This document shows positions 1 through 11,115 of a stretch of 64,000 bases of DNA, piece after piece. The position numbers and the translations under genes are program-made. The stretch comes from Mycobacterium sp. Root265 (lineage in GTDB: Bacteria; Actinomycetota; Actinomycetes; Mycobacteriales; Mycobacteriaceae). Under the pieces are notes generated by a model that saw only the letters and a list, made by a program, of their open reading frames with translations, was not told the DNA's origin and searched no databases. Each line of letters opens with the position of its first letter. Within the stretch, counting starts at the first letter, position 1. The stretch is taken from contig NZ_LMJA01000001.1 of NCBI RefSeq assembly GCF_001428895.1, forward strand, positions 1,150 to 65,149. Direction: 5' to 3'.

Positions 1-98
1 ACGACAACCCCAAGCCCTACGTCTGGACCAAAACCGCCGACCAAATCCTGGCCAGCATCGCCAACTACTGCACCCGAATTAATGACTCAGGACACTAG
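1..98 (+). mobile_element. Right end of an IS630-family element: transposase C-terminus (partial)
   Basis: Reading from base 3, 31 codons run into a TAG at 96-98 and encode a C-terminus with the motif VWTKTADQILASI and the ending RINDSGH. I recognise both as typical of actinobacterial IS630-type transposases. The rest of the gene and the left end lie outside the window. The stop codon sits in a CTAG tetramer at 95-98 that also contains the gabT stop on the other strand. This fits an element inserted at a TA/CTAG target, so that the transposase stop is completed by target bases. The terminal inverted repeat would begin near 75-95, but it cannot be verified without the left end. Confidence 0.82.
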
Positions 99-1438
99 GC
101 CAGTTCCTTGAGCGCTGCCGCCAGCACGTCGAGTCCCTCGTTGAGCAGTTCGTCGCTGATCGCCAGCGGCGGCAGGAAGCGCAGCACGTTGCCGTAGGTG
201 CCGCAGGACAACACGATGACGCCCTGGGCATGGGCGGCCGCGCACAGCGCCTTGGTCAGATCGGCGTCGGGCTCCAGGCCACCGGGCTTGACGAGTTCGA
301 CGGCGATCATCGCGCCGCGGCCGCGCACATCGCCGATGCGGTCGTCATCGGCCTGCAGCTGATGCAGCCGACCCTTCATCAGCGTCTCGATCGCAGCCGC
401 CCGCTCCACCAGCCCGTCGGCTTCGATGGTCTCGATGGTGGCCAGCGCCGCCGCGCAGGCGACCGGGTTGCCGCCGTAGGTGCCACCCAGCCCGGACACG
501 TGCGGGGCGTCCATGATCTCGGCGCGCCCGGTGACCGCGGACAGCGGCAGCCCGCCGGCAATGCCCTTGGCGGTGACGATCAGGTCCGGCTCGATGCCCT
601 CGTGTTCGCAGGCGAACATGGCGCCGGTGCGGGCGAACCCGGTCTGCACCTCGTCGGCGATGAACACCACGTCGTTCTCCCGGCACCAGGCCAGCAAGGT
701 GGCCAGGAAGCCCTGGGCGGGAACGATGAATCCGCCTTCGCCCTGGATGGGTTCGATGATGACCGCGGCCAGGTTGTCGGCACCGACCTGCTTGTCGATC
801 ACGCTGATGGCGCGTTTGGCGGCCAGTTCACCGTCGGTGGCCAGTTCCTTGCCGAACTCCGCGTCCCGGAAGGGATAGGACAGCGGCGCCCGGTAGATCT
901 CGGGCGCGAACGGGCCGAACCCGTTCTTGTAGGGCATCGACTTCGCGGTCAGCGCCATCGTGAGGTTGGTGCGGCCGTGGTAGGCGTGGTCGAAGGCCAC
1001 CACCGCCTGCTTGCGGGTGTACGAGCGGGCGATCTTGATGGCGTTCTCGACGGCCTCGGAGCCGGTGTTGAACAGTGCCGAACGCTTCTCGCCGCCCCCG
1101 GGTGTCAGCCGGTTGAGGTGCTCGCAGACGTCGACGTACTGCTCATAGGGCGTGACCATGAAACAGGTGTGGGTGAACTCGCCCGCCTGGGCGGCGACGG
1201 CTTCGGCCACCCGGGGTGCGGCGTTGCCGATGGTGGTGACCGCGATACCGGAGCCCAGATCGATGAGCCGGTTGCCGTCGACGTCCTCGACGATGCCGCC
1301 CCCGGCGCGGGCGGCATAGACCGGCATCGTGGTACCGACCCCGCGGGACACCGCGGCGGCCTTGCGGTCGATCAGGGCCGACGACTTCGGTCCTGGGATG
1401 GCGGTGGCGAGATGGCGGGTCTGTTCGACGGCAGTCAC
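95..1438 (-). CDS. gabT: 4-aminobutyrate (GABA) aminotransferase
   Basis: Class III pyridoxal-phosphate aminotransferase of 447 residues. It is expected to move the amino group of GABA to 2-oxoglutarate, giving succinate semialdehyde, in the cytosol. Visible family marks are the GSEAVENAIKIAR segment (about 126-138), the cofactor-pyridine aspartate in ADEVQTGFARTG (D262), the PLP-binding lysine in TAKGIAGG (K291), and GGTYGGNPVAC (318-328). The GTG start at 1436-1438 is preceded by an AGGAG about 8 nt upstream. It is divergent from yajC, as gabT and yajC are in M. tuberculosis (Rv2589/Rv2588c). Its 3' end abuts an IS630-type element and its stop codon overlaps the transposase stop. Length is normal, so the insertion has not truncated it. 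Confidence 0.93.
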   Translation of the reverse strand: MTAVEQTRHLATAIPGPKSSALIDRKAAAVSRGVGTTMPVYAARAGGGIVEDVDGNRLIDLGSGIAVTTIGNAAPRVAEAVAAQAGEFTHTCFMVTPYEQYVDVCEHLNRLTPGGGEKRSALFNTGSEAVENAIKIARSYTRKQAVVAFDHAYHGRTNLTMALTAKSMPYKNGFGPFAPEIYRAPLSYPFRDAEFGKELATDGELAAKRAISVIDKQVGADNLAAVIIEPIQGEGGFIVPAQGFLATLLAWCRENDVVFIADEVQTGFARTGAMFACEHEGIEPDLIVTAKGIAGGLPLSAVTGRAEIMDAPHVSGLGGTYGGNPVACAAALATIETIEADGLVERAAAIETLMKGRLHQLQADDDRIGDVRGRGAMIAVELVKPGGLEPDADLTKALCAAAHAQGVIVLSCGTYGNVLRFLPPLAISDELLNEGLDVLAAALKELA

Positions 1439-1708
1439 GGCTGACTCCTGATGCGGGGGGTGGGGCTAAACCCTAATCCGCTGGCCGCGGATGCGGGTGA
1501 AAACCACTGCTGGTAAGGGATACACCTACGGAATGCGTGTATTGACACGTATTGTGCCACGAATTCGGTTGGCTCAGCACCCGTCGGCGGATGTGTTGCG
1601 CCGCACTGCGCCGCCCTCGGCTGCAGGGGTGAGCGGGCGGAGGGGAGCAGCGGTAATGGCACACTGGTGTGCCGTACCCGCTGAACAACCGCGAAGGACA
1701 GCAGTTTC
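1439..1708. promoter_or_regulatory. gabT-yajC divergent intergenic region with two palindromes
   Basis: This 270-bp region has no convincing gene. An imperfect inverted repeat lies at 1532-1553: arms AATGCGTGT and ACACGTATT around ATTG, with one mismatched pair. It includes a TTGACA hexamer at 1542-1547. A second one, GGCACAC-TG-GTGTGCC, lies at 1658-1673, 35 bp before the yajC start. Both are plausible operators. The first lies about 100 bp upstream of gabT and could serve it. A yajC ribosome site (GAAGGA) lies about 12 nt before the ATG. Which regulators bind is unknown. Confidence 0.4.
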
Positions 1709-2068
1709 ATGGATCTCGTCGTATTCCTGCCCCTCATCCTGATCATGGGCGCATTCATGTTCTTCGCGTCGCGTCGGCAGAAGAAGGCCATGCAGGCCAC
1801 CATCGATCTGCACGAGTCGCTGACCATCGGCGATCGCGTGCACACCACCTCGGGTCTGCAGGGCACCATCGCCGGCATCACCGATGACCACGTCGACATC
1901 GAGATCGCCCCCGGCGTCGTCACCACCTGGATGAAGCTCGCCGTGCGGGACCGCATCGAGGATGCCGACGACGACGAGTACGAAGACGACGAGACCGACA
2001 GCTACGAAGAAGAGTCCGGCGCCGTCGAGTTGACCGACAGGCCGACACCGAAGACTGACAGCAACTGA
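1709..2068 (+). CDS. yajC: Preprotein translocase accessory subunit YajC
   Basis: A 119-residue protein with one N-terminal membrane helix (about residues 3-20) followed by a small cytosolic domain containing HTTSGLQGTIAGI, the conserved YajC core. The last 40 residues are very acidic (runs of D and E). YajC partners with SecD and SecF in the accessory complex that helps SecYEG export proteins across the inner membrane, and here it sits directly ahead of secD and secF. The 101-bp gap to secD leaves room for an additional promoter. The M. tuberculosis counterpart is Rv2588c. Confidence 0.93.
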   Translation: MDLVVFLPLILIMGAFMFFASRRQKKAMQATIDLHESLTIGDRVHTTSGLQGTIAGITDDHVDIEIAPGVVTTWMKLAVRDRIEDADDDEYEDDETDSYEEESGAVELTDRPTPKTDSN

Positions 2069-2169
2069 CTCAGCTTCACCGCGTACCCTCCCGGTAGCGC
2101 TGCACAATCGTGTAGTCGAGCAGTGCTGCGTATCCCCGCCCCTGATCGTTTCAAGGAGACCCAAGAACC

Positions 2170-3963
2170 GTGGCTTCGTCTTCGGCGCCGGTCCACCCTG
2201 CCCGCTATCTGTCGCTCTTCCTGGTCCTCCTCGTCGGCGTCTACCTGCTGGTCTTCCTGACCGGGAACAAGCAGGCCGAACCGAAGCTGGGTATCGATCT
2301 GCAGGGCGGCACCCGTGTGACCCTCACCGCGCGCACACCGGACGGATCCCAGCCCAGCCGGGACTCGTTGTTGCAGGCGCAGGAGATCATCAGCTCACGC
2401 GTGGACGGGCTCGGCGTCTCGGGCTCGGAAGTCATCATCGACGGCGACAACCTGGTCATCACCGTTCCGGGCGATGACGGCTCCGAGGCGCGCAGCCTCG
2501 GACAGACCGCGCGGCTCTACATCCGACCGGTGATCCACGCCATGCCGGCGCAGGCTCCCGGCGATCCGGCCGCGCAACCACCCGGCGGGGCACCGGGTGT
2601 GCCCGGCATGCCGCCGGGCGGCGATCCCGGGATGCCGCCGCTGCTGGCGCCGGCCGAACCCGAGGCTCCCATCCGCACTCCCGGCGGGCCCGCCGCCGAG
2701 CCGGGCGCCCCCGCGCCGCCTGCGGCGCAGCCGCGGCCCTACCCGCTGGAGCCTGCGCCGTCACCGACGCCGTCGCCCGCACCGGCCCCCGCGCCCGGTC
2801 AGCCTCCGGCTCCCGGTCAGCCTCCGGCCGCCCCTGGCGCGCCGGATGAGAAGGCCGATCTGGCGCAGCGCATCGCCGATGAGAAGCAGCTGCGGCAGAG
2901 CACCGACCAGAGCATTCAGTTGTTGGCGCTCCAATTCCAGGCCACCCGCTGCAACGAAGAGGATGTGCTCGCCGGCAACGACGATCCCAACCTGCCGCTG
3001 GTCACCTGCTCGGTCGATCACAACACCGTGTATCTGCTCGACAAGTCGATCATGAGCGGTGAAGAGATCAAGACCGCCGGATCCGGACTGGACCAGCAGC
3101 GCGGCGATTACGTCGTCGACGTCGAGTTCAAGAGCGGTGGCTCCAAGACGTGGGCCGACTTCACCGCCGCGAACGTCGGCACCCAGACCGCCTTCACTCT
3201 CGACTCGCAGGTGGTCAGTGCCCCGGAGATCCAGGAGGCGATCCCCGGCGGCCGCACCCAGATCACCGGACAGTTCACCGACTCCTCGGCGCGTGAGCTG
3301 GCCAACGTCCTCAAATACGGTTCGCTGCCGCTGTCCTTCGAGTCCTCCGAAGCCGAAACCGTCTCGGCCACATTGGGTTTGACCTCGCTCAAGGCAGGTT
3401 TGATCGCCGGTGCGGTGGGCCTGGCGCTGGTGCTGCTCTATTCACTGCTCTACTACCGGGTGCTCGGACTGCTGACCGCGCTGTCGCTGATCCTGGCCGG
3501 CGCGATGGTCTACGCGCTGCTGGTGCTGTTGGGCAGATACATCAACTACACGCTCGACCTGGCAGGCATCGCGGGTCTGATCATCGGTATAGGCACGACC
3601 GCCGACTCGTTCGTGGTGTTCTTCGAGCGCATCAAGGACGAGATCCGTGAGGGCCGCTCGTACCGGTCGGCGGTGCCGCGCGGTTGGGCCCGCGCCCGCA
3701 AGACGATTCTGTCCGGTAACGCCGTCACCTTCCTGGCCGCCGCGGTGCTGTACTTCCTGGCCGTCGGCCAGGTGAAGGGCTTCGCGTTCACGCTGGGCCT
3801 GACGACGATCCTGGACGTGCTGGTGGTGTTCCTGGTGACGTGGCCGCTGGTGTACCTGTCCTCCAAGTCGGCCACGCTGGCCAAGCCGGCCTACAACGGG
3901 CTCGGTGCGGTCCAGCAGATCGCCCGCGAGCGGCGTGCCGTTCCTTCGACAGGACGGGGTTAG
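2170..3963 (+). CDS. secD: Protein translocase subunit SecD
   Basis: A 597-residue RND-type membrane protein of the Sec accessory complex, using the proton gradient to drive late export steps. An N-terminal helix (about 13-30) is followed by the conserved IDLQGG (42-47) motif, a large periplasmic domain, and five further helices near the C-terminus. The [16 protein letters not shown] segment is the SecD signature near the fourth helix. Residues about 118-225 are a Pro/Ala/Gly-rich low-complexity insertion, as in other mycobacterial SecD proteins, making the protein longer than enteric-type domains would suggest. The GTG start is chosen because AAGGAG lies about 10 nt upstream. It is followed 3 nt later by secF. 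Confidence 0.95.
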   Translation: MASSSAPVHPARYLSLFLVLLVGVYLLVFLTGNKQAEPKLGIDLQGGTRVTLTARTPDGSQPSRDSLLQAQEIISSRVDGLGVSGSEVIIDGDNLVITVPGDDGSEARSLGQTARLYIRPVIHAMPAQAPGDPAAQPPGGAPGVPGMPPGGDPGMPPLLAPAEPEAPIRTPGGPAAEPGAPAPPAAQPRPYPLEPAPSPTPSPAPAPAPGQPPAPGQPPAAPGAPDEKADLAQRIADEKQLRQSTDQSIQLLALQFQATRCNEEDVLAGNDDPNLPLVTCSVDHNTVYLLDKSIMSGEEIKTAGSGLDQQRGDYVVDVEFKSGGSKTWADFTAANVGTQTAFTLDSQVVSAPEIQEAIPGGRTQITGQFTDSSARELANVLKYGSLPLSFESSEAETVSATLGLTSLKAGLIAGAVGLALVLLYSLLYYRVLGLLTALSLILAGAMVYALLVLLGRYINYTLDLAGIAGLIIGIGTTADSFVVFFERIKDEIREGRSYRSAVPRGWARARKTILSGNAVTFLAAAVLYFLAVGQVKGFAFTLGLTTILDVLVVFLVTWPLVYLSSKSATLAKPAYNGLGAVQQIARERRAVPSTGRG

Positions 3964-3966
3964 CCG

Positions 3967-5208
3967 ATGTCGGCCAAACATTCCTCCGGTGAGATCACCG
4001 AGTCCGGCGCCGTCGAGTCGACCGCGCCGGGACAGGTCAAGCACAGCTTCTTCGTGCGCCTCTACACCGGTACCGGTGCCTTCGAGGTCATCGGCAAGCG
4101 CAAGCTCTGGTACGGCATCAGTGGTGTGATCGTCGGTATCTCACTGCTGGCGATGCTGTTGCGCGGCTTCACCTTCGGTATCGATTTCGAGGGCGGCACC
4201 AAGGTCTCGATGCCGGTCGACGGCGCCAAGGCCCAGGCCACCACCGAACAGGTCGAGACGGTCTACAACGAGGCGCTGGGCAAGCCGCCCGAGACGGTCG
4301 TCATCGTGGGCAACGGCCCGTCGGCCACCGTGCAGATCCGCACCGAGACGCTGTCCAACGAGGACACCGAGAAGCTGCGGGTGGCGCTGTTCGACGCGTT
4401 CGCGCCCAAGGGCGCCAACGGCGAACCCAGCAAGCTCGCCATCAGTGACTCGGCGGTGTCCTCGACATGGGGCGGGCAGATCACCCAGAAGGCGCTCATC
4501 GCGCTGGTGGTGTTCCTGGTGCTCGTCTCCATCTACATCACGGTGCGCTACGAGAGATATATGGCGCTGGCCGCGCTGGCCGCCATGTTCTTCGACCTGA
4601 TAGTCACCGCCGGGGTGTACGCGCTGGTGGGCTTCGAGGTCACCCCGGCGACCGTCATCGGGCTGCTGACCATCCTCGGCTTCTCGATCTATGACACCGT
4701 CATCGTGTTCGACAAGGTGGAGGAGAACACCGACGGGTTCGAGCACACCACCCGCCGGACGTTCGCCGAACAGGCCAACCTCGCGGTGAACCAGACCTTC
4801 ATGCGCTCCATCAACACCAGCCTCATCTCGGCGCTGCCGATCATCGCGCTGATGGTCATCGCGGTCTGGCTGCTCGGCGTGGGCACCCTGCAGGACCTGG
4901 CGCTGGTGCAGCTGGTCGGCGTCCTCGTGGGTACCTACTCGTCGATCTACTTCGCCACCCCGCTGCTGGTGAGCCTGCGGGAACGCACCGATCTGGTGAG
5001 CAAGCACACCAAGCGGGTGCTGCGCCGTCGCGCGGCGGCAGCCGCCAAGACCGGCGCCGATGTCGACACCGACGACGAATCCGATGTCGACGTCGCCGAG
5101 GACACGGTGAGCGCGACCGCCGCGCCCGCGGCGCCGGCACCCGACAAGCCGGCCCCCGGCGCGCGCCCGAACCGGCCCACCCGACCGTCGGGCAAACGGC
5201 GGACGTAG
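3967..5208 (+). CDS. secF: Protein translocase subunit SecF
   Basis: A 413-residue membrane partner of SecD. Visible marks are the first helix at about 47-65, the conserved FGIDFEGGT motif just after it, and ILGFSIYDTVIVFDKVEEN, the SecF equivalent of the SecD ERI(K) region. The C-terminal 60 residues are a charged and proline-rich cytosolic tail (DVDTDDESDVDV, then repeated PAAPAP), a common actinobacterial extension. The ATG starts 3 nt after the secD stop, so the two are almost certainly translated together. Its TAG stop shares one base with the GTG of the following lipoprotein gene (TAGTG). Confidence 0.95.
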   Translation: MSAKHSSGEITESGAVESTAPGQVKHSFFVRLYTGTGAFEVIGKRKLWYGISGVIVGISLLAMLLRGFTFGIDFEGGTKVSMPVDGAKAQATTEQVETVYNEALGKPPETVVIVGNGPSATVQIRTETLSNEDTEKLRVALFDAFAPKGANGEPSKLAISDSAVSSTWGGQITQKALIALVVFLVLVSIYITVRYERYMALAALAAMFFDLIVTAGVYALVGFEVTPATVIGLLTILGFSIYDTVIVFDKVEENTDGFEHTTRRTFAEQANLAVNQTFMRSINTSLISALPIIALMVIAVWLLGVGTLQDLALVQLVGVLVGTYSSIYFATPLLVSLRERTDLVSKHTKRVLRRRAAAAAKTGADVDTDDESDVDVAEDTVSATAAPAAPAPDKPAPGARPNRPTRPSGKRRT

Positions 5209-6863
5209 TGTCCCGCCCTGTGATCCAGCGGACCGGCACGGCGGTGGCCGCGCTGTCGCTGTCGTTGGGGCTGGTGCTGGCGGGCTGCTCGTCCGGGTCC
5301 GACGATGTCATCGACTACGCCGTCGACGGATCGCTGAGCACCTACAACACCAACTCGGTGGCCGGCGCCGCATCCGGTGGCCCGCAGGCTTTCGCGCGGG
5401 TGCTCACCGGGTTCACCTACCGCGGCCCGGACGGTCAGATCGTCAGCGACCGCGACTACGGCACGGTCTCGGTGGTCGGCCGGGCGCCGCTGGTGCTCGA
5501 CTACGAGATCAACGCCAATGCCGTCTACTCCGACGGCAAACCGATCACCTGCGACGACATGGTGCTCACCTGGGCCGCGCAGTCCGGCCGGTTCCCGGCC
5601 TTCGACGCCGCGAGCACCGCCGGCTACCGCGATATCGCCACGATCGACTGTGTGCCCGGCCAGAAGAAGGCCCGGGTGTCCTTCGCCCAGGATCGCGCCG
5701 TCGTCGACTACGGCCAGCTGTTCGGGGCGACCGCGATGCTGCCGTCCCATGTGCTGGCCGATGAGCTGGCCCTCGGCGACGGCGGGGTCACCACCGCCGT
5801 GCAGACCAGTGATGTCGGCGCCCTGGAACGTATTGCGCGGGCCTGGAACTCGACCTGGGACCTGAGCACCGACACCGACGTGAAACGGCTACCGTCCTCG
5901 GGCCCCTACAAGGTCGACTCCGTCACCGAGGACGGCGCGGTCGTGCTGGTGGCCAATGACAAGTGGTGGGGCGCCAAACCGGCGGCGCCTCGGGTCACGG
6001 TGTGGGCGCGCGGCGCCGACATCCAGGACCGGATCAACTCCGGGTCCTTCGATGTCGTCGACATCTCGGCCGGATCGTCGGGGACCCTGAACCTGCCCGC
6101 GGGGTACTCCCGCACCGATACCGCCTCGGCGGGTATCGAGCAGCTGATCTACTCGGCGCAGGGGCCGATGGCCGCCCCGCCGGCGCGGCGCGCCCTGTCG
6201 CTGTGCACGCCGCGGGACACCATCGCCCGCAACGCGCAGGTGCCGATCGCGAACGCCCGGCTCAGCCCGACCACCGAGGATGCCGTGTCGGCCGCCGAAA
6301 GTGCGGGGGAGGCAGGGCAGTTCAGCGTCGCCAACATCGAGGGTGCCCGCCAGGCGCTGAACAACCAGCCGCTGACCGTGCGGATCGGCTATCAGAGCCC
6401 CAACCCGCGGCTGGCCGCCACCGTCGGCGCCATCGCCCAGGCCTGCGCCGCAGCGGGGATCACCGTCACCGAGGCCGCCGGTGATTCCGTCGGCCCGCTC
6501 AGCTTGCGCGACAACACCATCGACGTGCTCATCGCGAGCACCGGCGGCGCCCCGGGCAGCGGCTCGACGGGTTCGTCCAGCCTGGACGCCTACGACCTGC
6601 ACACCGGTAACGGCAACAACCTGTCCGGCTACAGCAATGAGCGGGTCGACGGGATCATCGACGCGCTGGTGGTGACGGCTGACCCCAAGGAGCAGGCACG
6701 TCTGCTGGGGGAGAGCGGGCCGATCCTGTGGGCCGACGTCCCGACGCTGCCGCTGTACCGTCAGCAGCGCACCCTGCTGACCTCCAAGCAGGTGACCGCC
6801 GTGAGCAGTAACCCGACCCGATGGGGAGCAGGATGGAACATGGACCGATGGTCGCTGACGTGA
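5208..6863 (+). CDS. Solute-binding lipoprotein of the ABC transporter family 5 (Rv2585c-like)
   Basis: A 551-residue exported lipoprotein. A signal peptide ends in the lipobox LAGC (lipidated Cys27). The mature part resembles the peptide/nickel-binding (OppA/DppA) extracellular family, including the [16 protein letters not shown] segment that matches the family's conserved DGxxxTADD region. No permease or ATPase genes are next to it. It instead lies in the secD-secF-apt-rel block, as its M. tuberculosis counterpart does. It overlaps secF by one base and precedes apt by 19 bp, so it is probably cotranscribed. The ligand cannot be read from the sequence. Confidence 0.85.
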   Translation: MSRPVIQRTGTAVAALSLSLGLVLAGCSSGSDDVIDYAVDGSLSTYNTNSVAGAASGGPQAFARVLTGFTYRGPDGQIVSDRDYGTVSVVGRAPLVLDYEINANAVYSDGKPITCDDMVLTWAAQSGRFPAFDAASTAGYRDIATIDCVPGQKKARVSFAQDRAVVDYGQLFGATAMLPSHVLADELALGDGGVTTAVQTSDVGALERIARAWNSTWDLSTDTDVKRLPSSGPYKVDSVTEDGAVVLVANDKWWGAKPAAPRVTVWARGADIQDRINSGSFDVVDISAGSSGTLNLPAGYSRTDTASAGIEQLIYSAQGPMAAPPARRALSLCTPRDTIARNAQVPIANARLSPTTEDAVSAAESAGEAGQFSVANIEGARQALNNQPLTVRIGYQSPNPRLAATVGAIAQACAAAGITVTEAAGDSVGPLSLRDNTIDVLIASTGGAPGSGSTGSSSLDAYDLHTGNGNNLSGYSNERVDGIIDALVVTADPKEQARLLGESGPILWADVPTLPLYRQQRTLLTSKQVTAVSSNPTRWGAGWNMDRWSLT

Positions 6864-6882
6864 CGCCCGTTGGCCCCCTGAC

Positions 6883-7419
6883 GTGAGCGACATCCGGCAG
6901 GAAGCCGCCGCGCTCATCAGCGCCCTGACCCGTCATGTCGCCGATTTCCCGATCCCCGGCGTCGATTTCAAGGATCTGACGCCGGTACTGGCCGACCCGC
7001 GTGGACTGGCCGTGGTCACCGACGCACTGGCCGAGGTCGCCGACGGGGTGGATCTGATCGCCGGGGTGGACGCCCGCGGATTCCTGCTGGGCGCCGCGGT
7101 CGCACTCAAGATGGGCACCGGAGTGCTCGCGGTCCGCAAGGGTGGCAAGCTGCCGCCCCCGGTGCACACCGTGCAATATGACCTGGAGTACGGGTCGGCC
7201 ACGCTGGAGATCCCCGCCGACGGTATCGATCTGGCCGGCCGCAGCGTTCTGGTGATCGACGATGTGCTGGCGACCGGCGGCACGCTGGCCGCGGCGGCGC
7301 GGCTGCTGGAAAAGGGCGGTGCCCGGGTGGCAGGCGCGGCGGTGGTGCTCGAACTGTCCGCTCTGAACGGACGCGCCGCAGTGCAACCACTACAGGTCAC
7401 CAGCCTCATCACCGACTGA
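6883..7419 (+). CDS. apt: Adenine phosphoribosyltransferase
   Basis: A 178-residue cytosolic salvage enzyme that makes AMP from adenine and PRPP. The PRPP-binding signature [13 protein letters not shown] is at about residues 122-134, and [15 protein letters not shown] near the N-terminus is typical of Apt. The GTG start follows the previous stop by 19 bp and no strong ribosome site is visible. It sits immediately upstream of rel, a pairing conserved in actinobacteria that links purine salvage with (p)ppGpp metabolism. Confidence 0.93.
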   Translation: MSDIRQEAAALISALTRHVADFPIPGVDFKDLTPVLADPRGLAVVTDALAEVADGVDLIAGVDARGFLLGAAVALKMGTGVLAVRKGGKLPPPVHTVQYDLEYGSATLEIPADGIDLAGRSVLVIDDVLATGGTLAAAARLLEKGGARVAGAAVVLELSALNGRAAVQPLQVTSLITD

Positions 7420-7470
7420 GGACTATTGTCGGATTTCAGGCGCAGAACTCCAACCGGCTGGGAGGTGAAC

Positions 7471-9807
7471 GTGGCGGACGATTCCGGTAGCGGACAGGTC
7501 GTCGCGCCCGCGCCTGCGGGCGAGACCACCCCGCCGGACACCTCGAAGATCAGCGCGTCGCGACGCGTGCGCGCGCGGCTGGCGCGGCGGATGACGTCGC
7601 AGCGCAGCCTGGTCAACCCGGTGCTCGAACCGCTGGTCGCGGTGCACCGGCAGTTCCACCCCAAGGCCGATCTGGCGATCCTGCAGCGCGCCTACGACGT
7701 CGCCGAGGAGCGCCACGCCGACCAGTTGCGCCGCTCCGGTGATCCCTACATCACTCATCCGCTCGCCGTGGCGAACATCCTGGCCGAGTTGGGCATGGAC
7801 ACCACCACGCTGGTCGCTGCGCTGCTGCACGACACCGTCGAGGACACCGGGTACTCGCTGGAGGCCCTCACCGACGACTTCGGCAGCGAGGTCGGCCACC
7901 TCGTCGACGGCGTGACCAAACTCGACAAGGTCGCGTTGGGCAGTGCCGCCGAGGGCGAGACCATCCGCAAGATGATCATCGCGATGGCGCGTGACCCGCG
8001 GGTGCTGGTGATCAAGGTCGCCGACCGGCTGCACAACATGCGCACCATGCGTTTCCTGCCGCCGGAGAAGCAGGCCCGCAAGGCTCGTGAAACCCTGGAA
8101 GTCATTGCGCCCCTGGCCCATCGGCTGGGGATGGCGACCGTCAAATGGGAGCTGGAGGATCTGTCGTTCGCGATCCTGCACCCCAAACGGTACGAGGAGA
8201 TCGTCCGACTGGTGGCCGATCGCGCCCCGTCGCGCGACACCTACCTGGCCCGGGTGCGGGCCGAGATCGGTTCCTCGCTGGCCGCCATGAAGATCAACGC
8301 CTCGGTGGAGGGCCGGCCCAAGCATTACTGGTCCATCTATCAGAAGATGATCGTCAAGGGCCGCGACTTCGACGATATCCATGACCTGGTCGGCGTGCGG
8401 ATCCTGTGCCACGACATGCGTGACTGCTATGCCGCCGTGGGTGTGGTGCACTCGCTGTGGCAGCCGATGGCGGGCCGTTTCAAGGATTACATCGCCCAGC
8501 CGCGTTACGGCGTATACCAGTCGCTGCACACCACGGTGATCGGCCCGGAGGGCAAACCCCTGGAAGTGCAGATCCGCACCAACGAGATGCACGACACCGC
8601 CGAGTTTGGTATCGCCGCGCACTGGCGCTACAAGGAAGCCAAGGGGCGCAACGGCTTACCGGCGGGAAGCACATCGTCCGAGATCGACGAGATGGCCTGG
8701 ATGCGCCAACTGCTGGACTGGCAGCGGGAAGCCGCGGACCCCGGCGAGTTCCTGGAATCGCTGCGTTACGACCTTGCCGTGCAGGAGATCTTCGTCTTCA
8801 CCCCCAAGGGCGACGTGGTCACCCTGCCCACCGGTTCCACGCCGGTGGACTTCGCCTACGCCGTGCACACCGAGGTGGGCCACCGCTGTATCGGAGCCCG
8901 GGTGAACCACCGGTTGGTGGCGCTGGAACGCAAACTCGAAAACGGGGACCAGGTCGAGGTTTTCACTTCCAAGGCCGCCAACGCCGGGCCGTCACGGGAC
9001 TGGCAGACCTTCGTGGTGTCACCGCGCGCCAAGGCCAAGATCCGGCAGTGGTTCGCCAAGGAGCGCCGCGAAGAGGCACTGGAAGCCGGCAAGGACGCCA
9101 TCGTCAAGGAGGTGCGCCGCGGCGGACTTCCGTTGCAGCGGTTGATGAACGGCGATTCGATGAGCGCGCTGGCGCGCGAGTTGCACTACGCCGACGTCTC
9201 CGCGCTCTACACCGCGGTCGGTGAGGGGCACACCTCGGCGCGCCACGTGGTGCAGCGGCTGCTGGCTCAACTCGGCGGTGACGAAGAGGCCGAGGACGAG
9301 ATCGCCGAACGCTCGACCCCGGCGACCATGCCGGTGCGCCAACGCACCAGCGATGACGTCGGCGTCTCGGTGCCGGGTGCGGCGGGAGTGCTGACCAAGC
9401 TGGCCAAGTGCTGTACCCCGGTACCTGGCGACGTCATCATGGGGTTCGTCACCCGCGGCGGCGGTGTCAGCGTGCACCGCACCGACTGTACGAATGCGCA
9501 GTCGCTGCAAGACCAGTCCGAGCGCATCATCGAGGTGCAGTGGGCCCCGTCGCCGTCCTCGGTGTTCCTGGTCGCAATCCAGGTGGAGGCTCTGGACCGG
9601 CATCGTCTGCTCTCCGATGTCACCCGGGTGCTCGCCGACGAGAAGGTCAACATCCTCTCGGCGTCGGTGACCACCTCCAATGACCGGGTGGCGATCAGCC
9701 GGTTCACCTTCGAGATGGGTGACCCCAAACATCTCGGGCATGTGCTGAACGTGGTGCGCAATGTCGAAGGCGTCTACGACGTGTATCGGGTCACGTCAGC
9801 GGCCTAG
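7471..9807 (+). CDS. rel: Bifunctional (p)ppGpp synthetase/hydrolase Rel
   Basis: A 778-residue stringent-response enzyme. Domains in order: HD hydrolase (HDTVEDTG near residue 119), synthetase ([13 protein letters not shown] near 280, [11 protein letters not shown] near 344), TGS (from about 438, [10 protein letters not shown]), a conserved cysteine segment (CCTPVPGD near 646) and a C-terminal ACT domain (about 700-775). Both catalytic domains look intact, so it should make and degrade (p)ppGpp. An in-frame TTG at 7426 would add 15 residues. I chose the GTG at 7471 because GGAGG lies 5 nt before it and the resulting MADDSG start resembles the M. tuberculosis protein. Confidence 0.95.
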   Translation: MADDSGSGQVVAPAPAGETTPPDTSKISASRRVRARLARRMTSQRSLVNPVLEPLVAVHRQFHPKADLAILQRAYDVAEERHADQLRRSGDPYITHPLAVANILAELGMDTTTLVAALLHDTVEDTGYSLEALTDDFGSEVGHLVDGVTKLDKVALGSAAEGETIRKMIIAMARDPRVLVIKVADRLHNMRTMRFLPPEKQARKARETLEVIAPLAHRLGMATVKWELEDLSFAILHPKRYEEIVRLVADRAPSRDTYLARVRAEIGSSLAAMKINASVEGRPKHYWSIYQKMIVKGRDFDDIHDLVGVRILCHDMRDCYAAVGVVHSLWQPMAGRFKDYIAQPRYGVYQSLHTTVIGPEGKPLEVQIRTNEMHDTAEFGIAAHWRYKEAKGRNGLPAGSTSSEIDEMAWMRQLLDWQREAADPGEFLESLRYDLAVQEIFVFTPKGDVVTLPTGSTPVDFAYAVHTEVGHRCIGARVNHRLVALERKLENGDQVEVFTSKAANAGPSRDWQTFVVSPRAKAKIRQWFAKERREEALEAGKDAIVKEVRRGGLPLQRLMNGDSMSALARELHYADVSALYTAVGEGHTSARHVVQRLLAQLGGDEEAEDEIAERSTPATMPVRQRTSDDVGVSVPGAAGVLTKLAKCCTPVPGDVIMGFVTRGGGVSVHRTDCTNAQSLQDQSERIIEVQWAPSPSSVFLVAIQVEALDRHRLLSDVTRVLADEKVNILSASVTTSNDRVAISRFTFEMGDPKHLGHVLNVVRNVEGVYDVYRVTSAA

Positions 9808-9823
9808 GTGCAATACTGCGCGG

Positions 9824-10117
9824 ATGCGTACAGCGTTCATGATCGTTCTTGCGTCGCTGGCCCTGGTCGTCACCGGCTGCGGGTCCACCATCAAGCCCGA
9901 GGGCGCCGCGCAATCGGTGACCGACCTGGTCTCCAAGGAAACCGGCTTCACCCCGAAGGACGTCACCTGCCCGGACGGCGTCAAGGCCGAGGCGGGCACC
10001 GAGTTCGAATGCACGTTCACCGGCCCGGACGGTGATTACGTCGCCAACGTCAAGGTCACCAAGGTCGAGGGCGAGAACGTCGAGTTCTACATCCAGTCCA
10101 AGCTCGTGGACAGCTGA
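9824..10117 (+). CDS. Small DUF4333-type lipoprotein
   Basis: A 97-residue exported protein with signal peptide and lipobox VTGC (Cys19). The mature part carries a single compact domain with two cysteines (TCPDGVKAE and FECTFTG), which I recognise as the DUF4333 pattern common in actinobacterial lipoproteins. Function is unknown. The ATG at 9824 is chosen because it gives a well-formed signal peptide. An upstream extension would place unrelated residues before it. It starts 16 bp after rel and ends 10 bp from the convergent cyclophilin gene. Confidence 0.8.
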   Translation: MRTAFMIVLASLALVVTGCGSTIKPEGAAQSVTDLVSKETGFTPKDVTCPDGVKAEAGTEFECTFTGPDGDYVANVKVTKVEGENVEFYIQSKLVDS

Positions 10118-10127
10118 CGCACCACGT

Positions 10128-11111
<984 letters not shown>

Positions 11112-11115
11112 CGAC

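Noticed and set aside
230-1444. A 404-codon plus-strand open frame over gabT
   Set aside because: Low-complexity Gly/Asp/Val composition and no recognisable domain; the minus strand encodes a complete aminotransferase.
2520-2850. Repeats in secD that might be a mobile or tandem repeat
   Set aside because: They encode a Pro/Ala/Gly-rich linker within a normal SecD; the similarity is codon-level low complexity.
7426-7470. TTG start giving a 15-residue longer Rel
   Set aside because: No ribosome site before it, whereas GGAGG precedes GTG 7471 and the shorter N-terminus resembles the M. tuberculosis protein.
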